The position numbers and the translations under genes were made by a program. Under the pieces are notes generated by a model. It was given only the letters and a program-made list of their open reading frames with translations, made no database searches and was not told the DNA's origin. From an uncultured Mediterraneibacter sp. (GTDB lineage Bacteria > Bacillota > Clostridia > Lachnospirales > Lachnospiraceae), in NCBI GenBank assembly GCA_944381495.1, contig CALWLJ010000002.1:62001-126000 (forward strand): a DNA stretch of 64,000 nt, in the 5' to 3' direction. Within the stretch, counting starts at the first letter, position 1, and each line of letters starts with the position of its first letter. This document shows positions 60,135 through 64,000 of the stretch, in pieces.

Positions 60135-62750
60135 TCACTTTGCCTCGTACCAGTTCTTTCCTGTATGCATGTCTACGATCAGGGGAACAGACAGGTCTGC
60201 CGCATGTTCCATCTGATCTTTCAGAATTTCCTTCACTTCTTCCACTTCTGACTGCTCTGCCTCGATCAGCAGTTCATCGTGGACCTGGAGAATGAGACGG
60301 GATTTCAGCTTTCTCCTCTTCAGCTCATCGCCGACGCCGATCATGGCGATCTTGATGATATCGGCCGCGCTTCCCTGGATCGGCGCGTTCATGGCCACCC
60401 TTTCTCCGAAATTCCGCTGCATAAAATTACTGGATTTCAGTTCAGGTACCGGCCTTCGCCTTCCAAACAGGGTCACAGCATATCCCTTCTCCTTGGCATT
60501 CGCCACGGAATCATCAAGGAACTTTTTGATCCCGGGATAAGTCTCAAAGTAATTCTCGATATACTCCGCTGCTTCCTTCCGCGTGATACTCAGATCCTGG
60601 CTCAGTCCGAAAGAACTGATTCCATACACAATCCCGAAATTTACAGCCTTGGCATTCCGCCTCTGCAGATCTGTCACTTCATCAAACGGCGTATGGAACA
60701 CCTGGGAAGCAGTCATCCGATGAATATCCTTCGCCTCACGGTAGGCTTCGATCAAATGCTCATCGCCGGAGCAGTGAGCCAGGATCCTCAATTCGATCTG
60801 AGAATAATCCGCATCCACAAACACAAAGCCGTCCTCTGGTACAAATACCTTACGGATCAGTCTCCCCAGCTCCATTCTCACCGGAATATTCTGTAAATTC
60901 GGCTCTGTGCTGCTGATCCGGCCTGTAGCAGTGATCGTCTGATTAAACTTTCCGTGAATCCGCCCGTCCGGACAGATATATGCCGCAAGTCCGTCCGCAT
61001 AAGTGGATTTCAACTTAGACAGCTGACGGTACTCCAGTATCTTCGCCACAATAGGATAATCCGGGGCCAGTTTATCCAGCACATCTGCAGCCGTAGAATA
61101 CCCCGTCTTTGTCTTTTTGGCATGGGGCATTTCCAGCTTTTCAAAGAGGATTACTCCAAGCTGTTTCGGAGAATTAATATTAAACGTTTCCCCTGCCAGT
61201 TTATAAATCTCTTTTTCCAGCTCTACGATTCTCCCGCCCAGCTGATCACCATAGGCTTTCAAGGCTTCCGCCTCCACTTTGATCCCCGCCTGCTCCATAT
61301 CATACAGAATAAACACAAGGGGCATCTCAATTTCACAGAACAGTTGATACATACCGTTTTCCTTCAGCTTCTTTTCCAGCAGAGGAACAGAAGCATAGGC
61401 AGTATACGCTTCATAACATGCCTTTCCTGTCTGATCTGTCTTCTCATCGATCAGGATTCCCATATATTCTCTTGCAACATCTGCATAATCATAATCACTT
61501 TTCAGAGGATTAAGAAGATATGCCGCCACGATCACATCAAAACTGTTGTCTCTCCCCGCATCCGGCAGATACTTCAGATATTCCTTCATACCACACATGG
61601 AAAACCGTTTTACATGCCCTGCAAGACGGGACACTTTACTGAACAGGGCATCCATATCTGTATCCATACTGCATGGAATAGAGCAGATTTTATCGTCTCC
61701 CCACGCAAGAGCGATCCTGCCCAGTCCGGAAGGATGCGCAAACAAAGGAAGTACATTTCCCAGATCTGCTGAAAAGGCAACCCCAACCGTCTCCGCCTGC
61801 TCAGCTTCGGCAAACACAGCTTCAATTTCTGTCGGATCCGTCACTTCACGGAAACTCTTTTCCAGATCATTCTCTTCTTTCTGTATATCAAAACGCCCCA
61901 GCATATTCTTGAACTGCAGGCGCTGGAACATCTCATGAGCTTCCGGTGTATAAAGGTTTTCCAACCTTGCCTCGTCTATATCAAAACAGATATCTGCATG
62001 CGTATCGATGGTTGCAAGCGCTTTGCTCATTTTCGCCTGTTCCCAGTATTCCTTTATATTCTTGCTGGCCCGGGGAGGTTTCAGTTCATCAGCATGCGCA
62101 TAGGCATTCTCTATATTCTTGTACTGCTGAATGATCTTTGTAGCCGTCTTCTCTCCTACTCCCGGCACACCCGGAATATTATCCGACGTATCTCCCATAA
62201 GCGCTTTCACATCGATAAATTCCTCCGGCGTAACCCCGTACCGTTCTTTTACATCCTCTGCGTTGTAATCCTCAATCTCTGTCTTTCCCTGCTTCGTCTT
62301 GGGGATGCGTATCTTGACATGATCAGTAGCTAGCTGAAGCGCATCTCTGTCTCCGGATATAATAGAAACATCCATTCCTTTCTCTTCACATATCCTTGAA
62401 ATTGTTCCCAACAGGTCATCCGCCTCCAGCCCTGCCTTCTCGACAAGCTCAATATTCATAGCCTTCAGCACTTCCTTAATCACCGGAACCTGCTGACGGA
62501 GTTCATCCGCCATAGGCTTTCTTGTCCCTTTATAATCTGCATACATCTCATGCCGGAACGTAGGTGCATGGACATCAAACGTAACCGTCAGATACTCCGG
62601 CTTTTCTTCGTCCAGGATCTTAAACATAATATTAAGGAAGCCATACACCGCATTCGTATGCAGTCCCTCTGAATTTGTAAGATCCGGTACGCCGTAAAAA
62701 GCACGGTTCAATATACTGTGACCGTCTATCAATACGATTTTATCACTCAT
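60135..62750 (-). CDS. polA: DNA polymerase I
   Basis: The 871-residue protein has a 5' nuclease domain (about 1-290; LIDGHSILNRAFYG, SGDRDALQLATDH), a middle exonuclease-fold domain (about 300-480) and a family A polymerase domain (about 500-871; DYSQIELRILAHCSG, RRNAKAVNFGIVYG, QVHDELLIEAEQ). The DxE motif expected in the exonuclease fold reads VGVAFSADLG, so proofreading is probably lost, as in Bacillus PolI. It fills gaps and removes RNA primers. GAGG precedes the ATG. coaE and walJ follow. Confidence 0.97.
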   Translation of the reverse strand: MSDKIVLIDGHSILNRAFYGVPDLTNSEGLHTNAVYGFLNIMFKILDEEKPEYLTVTFDVHAPTFRHEMYADYKGTRKPMADELRQQVPVIKEVLKAMNIELVEKAGLEADDLLGTISRICEEKGMDVSIISGDRDALQLATDHVKIRIPKTKQGKTEIEDYNAEDVKERYGVTPEEFIDVKALMGDTSDNIPGVPGVGEKTATKIIQQYKNIENAYAHADELKPPRASKNIKEYWEQAKMSKALATIDTHADICFDIDEARLENLYTPEAHEMFQRLQFKNMLGRFDIQKEENDLEKSFREVTDPTEIEAVFAEAEQAETVGVAFSADLGNVLPLFAHPSGLGRIALAWGDDKICSIPCSMDTDMDALFSKVSRLAGHVKRFSMCGMKEYLKYLPDAGRDNSFDVIVAAYLLNPLKSDYDYADVAREYMGILIDEKTDQTGKACYEAYTAYASVPLLEKKLKENGMYQLFCEIEMPLVFILYDMEQAGIKVEAEALKAYGDQLGGRIVELEKEIYKLAGETFNINSPKQLGVILFEKLEMPHAKKTKTGYSTAADVLDKLAPDYPIVAKILEYRQLSKLKSTYADGLAAYICPDGRIHGKFNQTITATGRISSTEPNLQNIPVRMELGRLIRKVFVPEDGFVFVDADYSQIELRILAHCSGDEHLIEAYREAKDIHRMTASQVFHTPFDEVTDLQRRNAKAVNFGIVYGISSFGLSQDLSITRKEAAEYIENYFETYPGIKKFLDDSVANAKEKGYAVTLFGRRRPVPELKSSNFMQRNFGERVAMNAPIQGSAADIIKIAMIGVGDELKRRKLKSRLILQVHDELLIEAEQSEVEEVKEILKDQMEHAADLSVPLIVDMHTGKNWYEAK

Positions 62751-62800
62751 CTATAGTCCTCACTTTCAGACCCGGCGCACATTGCGCCGACACTTACTAG

Positions 62801-62829
62801 AGTATACAATAAAATCGCTCTTTTTTAAA
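62801..62829 (-). promoter_or_regulatory. Promoter for polA-coaE-walJ
   Basis: The minus strand has TTTAAA (62824-62829), a 17-nt spacer and TATACT (62801-62806). It overlaps the start region of the divergent HAD gene promoter. Confidence 0.5.
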
Positions 62830-62840
62830 GGCTGTTTTTG

Positions 62841-62849
62841 TGTTAAAAT
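62841..62849 (+). promoter_or_regulatory. Extended -10 for the HAD gene
   Basis: The plus strand reads TGTTAAAAT. A GCGGAAA/TTTCCGC hairpin (about 62857-62879) lies in the leader just after the expected start. Confidence 0.45.
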
Positions 62850-62902
62850 GTTGCGTGCGGAAATATGGATTGTTTCCGCATATTAAATTAAGGAGAAAAA
62901 CT

Positions 62903-63520
62903 ATGGACGGAATTATATTTGACGTAGATGGTACGCTATGGGATTCCACAGATTCTGTGGCGGAATCCTGGAATCTTGCTCTTCGTGAACATTCCTCTCT
63001 GGATCTTGTTATAGACGCCGATATCTTAAGCCGGTTATTTGGAAAAACCATGAACGAAATTGCTGATGCCGTTTTTCCCATGCTGAGTCCGGAAGAACGC
63101 ATGCGTCTGCTGGAAATCTGTTTTGATTACGAGAACAGATATCTGGAAACGCATCCCGGGACTATGTACCCCGGCGCTGTGGACACACTGCGCCGTCTTT
63201 CAAAAAAATATCCCCTCTTTATCGTCAGCAACTGTCAGAAAGGATATATCGAAGCTATGATGAAATCCTGCGGCATGGAATCATATATTACAGATCATCT
63301 CTGCTTCGGTGAAACAGGACAGCCCAAAAGTGTAACAATCCGTTTGCTGATGGAGCGGAACAGCCTGAATGATGTTGTCTATGTAGGAGACACCCAGGGG
63401 GACGCAGATGCATGCCGGGATGCCGGAATTCCGTTTGTTTTTGCTGCATACGGGTTTGGGGAGGTTCCAGATGCAAGCCAGAAAATCGACAGTCTTCCGG
63501 ATTTATGCAATATTTTTTGA
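62903..63520 (+). CDS. HAD family phosphatase
   Basis: The 205-residue protein starts MDGIIFDVDGTLWDSTDSVA; AAGGAG lies 7 nt before the ATG at 62903. HAD motif I is FDVDGTLWDS, motif II is FIVSNCQKG, and motif IV is VVYVGDTQGDADAC. A C1-type helical cap lies between motifs I and II. It resembles phosphoglycolate phosphatase-like Cof/YfnB relatives; the substrate is unknown. A TTTTGATTG/CAATCAAAA inverted repeat (63515-63544) overlaps the stop and may help termination. Confidence 0.9.
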   Translation: MDGIIFDVDGTLWDSTDSVAESWNLALREHSSLDLVIDADILSRLFGKTMNEIADAVFPMLSPEERMRLLEICFDYENRYLETHPGTMYPGAVDTLRRLSKKYPLFIVSNCQKGYIEAMMKSCGMESYITDHLCFGETGQPKSVTIRLLMERNSLNDVVYVGDTQGDADACRDAGIPFVFAAYGFGEVPDASQKIDSLPDLCNIF

Positions 63521-63650
63521 TTGTATACTTGTATGCAATCAAAATTTCTGCTGGCTGCCATCAAAATTCCAGTCATTCCTCTCATATCTGAGGAATCTTT
63601 CTGTATTCGCATCCGCCTGTTGGCAGGCCTGCCCTTACCATAGCCAAAAC

Positions 63651-63696
63651 CAAAAGGAAGTATATCCCGCGCTTTGCAGTGATATACTTCCTTTTG
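63651..63696. terminator. Terminator between the HAD gene and the surface protein
   Basis: CAAAAGGAAGTATATC (63651-63666) pairs perfectly with GATATACTTCCTTTTG (63681-63696). It lies 10 nt from the surface protein stop. Confidence 0.85.
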
Positions 63697-63705
63697 TCTG
63701 TTAAA

Positions 63706-64000
63706 CTATTTCAGTTTCAGAGTTTTCTTTTTCGCGCCGGCTGCCATTCCGACTGCAGCAGCAGATACACACAGCAGCACGATCCAATACGAAAGTCCGC
63801 CAAGATCGTCGCCGGTCTTTGGAACCGCATTCTGACTCTCTCCGCCATTCAGCGCCACAACAAATTTAGACAGCTTGTCAACTGTTATCGTAACACTTCC
63901 CTTTTCTACTTTCGCATTATATTTCTCATAGTGTTCTGTATCAGTATAATGTAGGATCACAACTTCTTTTCCGTTGTATTTTGAATCGATTCGGAATGTC
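63706..64000 (-). CDS. C-terminal part of a sortase-anchored surface protein
   Basis: The minus-strand frame is open to the window edge, so only the last ~98 residues are seen. It ends with an LPXTG-like motif, AVPKTGDDLGG, then a hydrophobic helix (WIVLLCVSAAAVGMAAG) and a basic tail KKKTLKLK, the standard sorting signal. The preceding part contains TITVDKLSKFVVALNGG. The anchor uses VPKTG rather than LPxTG. The rest of the protein, and so its function, lies outside the window. Confidence 0.85.
   Translation of the reverse strand, partial: TFRIDSKYNGKEVVILHYTDTEHYEKYNAKVEKGSVTITVDKLSKFVVALNGGESQNAVPKTGDDLGGLSYWIVLLCVSAAAVGMAAGAKKKTLKLK

Overview
The window reads as chromosomal DNA from a spore-forming, anaerobic Clostridia bacterium, most likely a Lachnospiraceae member. 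Supporting signs are spoIVA with a sigma-E-type promoter, the pta-ackA acetate pathway, the order pta-ackA-DUF177-rpmF-plsX-acpP-rnc-smc-ftsY, the block DUF512-der-plsY-gpsA-spoIVA, an unusually long PRPP synthetase, a GGGtGRT-family protein and moderate GC content. Most genes lie on the minus strand. I saw no tRNA or 5S/16S/23S rRNA, CRISPR array, prophage or insertion sequence; the one RNA gene is rnpB.

Layout. 1-5.1 kb: a truncated MATE transporter, ilvC, ilvN and an ABC-F ATPase. 5.2-9.6 kb: an envelope-looking cluster (small membrane protein, family 2 glycosyltransferase, papain-like hydrolase, YbhN/MprF-type flippase) and a divergent acidic membrane protein. 9.6-14 kb: a tyrosine recombinase homologue that has lost catalytic residues, two redox proteins, and an SPFH membrane protein coupled to a ribbon-helix-helix protein. 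14.2-20.6 kb: the GGGtGRT/Fe-S scaffold pair, a possible 47-residue protein, then cinA-C, pgsA, rimO, rpoZ, gmk and yicC. 20.7-28.9 kb: rqcH with a structured leader, a DUF815 ATPase, pheA, a nitroreductase with pyrBI, and DAHP synthase. 29.1-33.6 kb: rnpB, rnhA, an MBL/MoaB-like pair, and two purine-salvage genes preceded by a long structured hairpin element. 34-40 kb: spoIVA, gpsA, plsY, der and the DUF512 protein. 40-45 kb: PRPP synthetase, uppP, a DUF1653 protein, threonine deaminase and ftsY. 45-54.4 kb: smc, rnc, acpP, plsX, rpmF, DUF177, ackA and pta. 54.6-64 kb: tmcAL, DegV, the PFL/ACT pair, walJ, coaE, polA, a HAD phosphatase and the tail of a sortase-anchored surface protein.

Functional themes. 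Phospholipid synthesis recurs (plsX, acpP, plsY, gpsA, pgsA), as do branched-chain and aromatic amino acid synthesis (ilvC, ilvN, ilvA, pheA, DAHP synthase), nucleotide metabolism (pyrBI, gmk, prs, punA, SAH/MTA deaminase), RNA and ribosome biology (rnpB, rnc, rnhA, rimO, der, rqcH, rpmF) and chromosome/secretion housekeeping (smc, ftsY).

Most of the window is ordinary core genome. The least explained parts are the roughly 250-nt hairpin-rich leader or repeat before punA, the GGGtGRT/Fe-S scaffold operon, the degenerate recombinase, the SPFH/RHH operon with a palindrome over its -10 box, the structured rqcH leader, and short sequence modules repeated just after terminators. Start codons were re-chosen by ribosome-binding-site spacing where an open reading frame ran further upstream.
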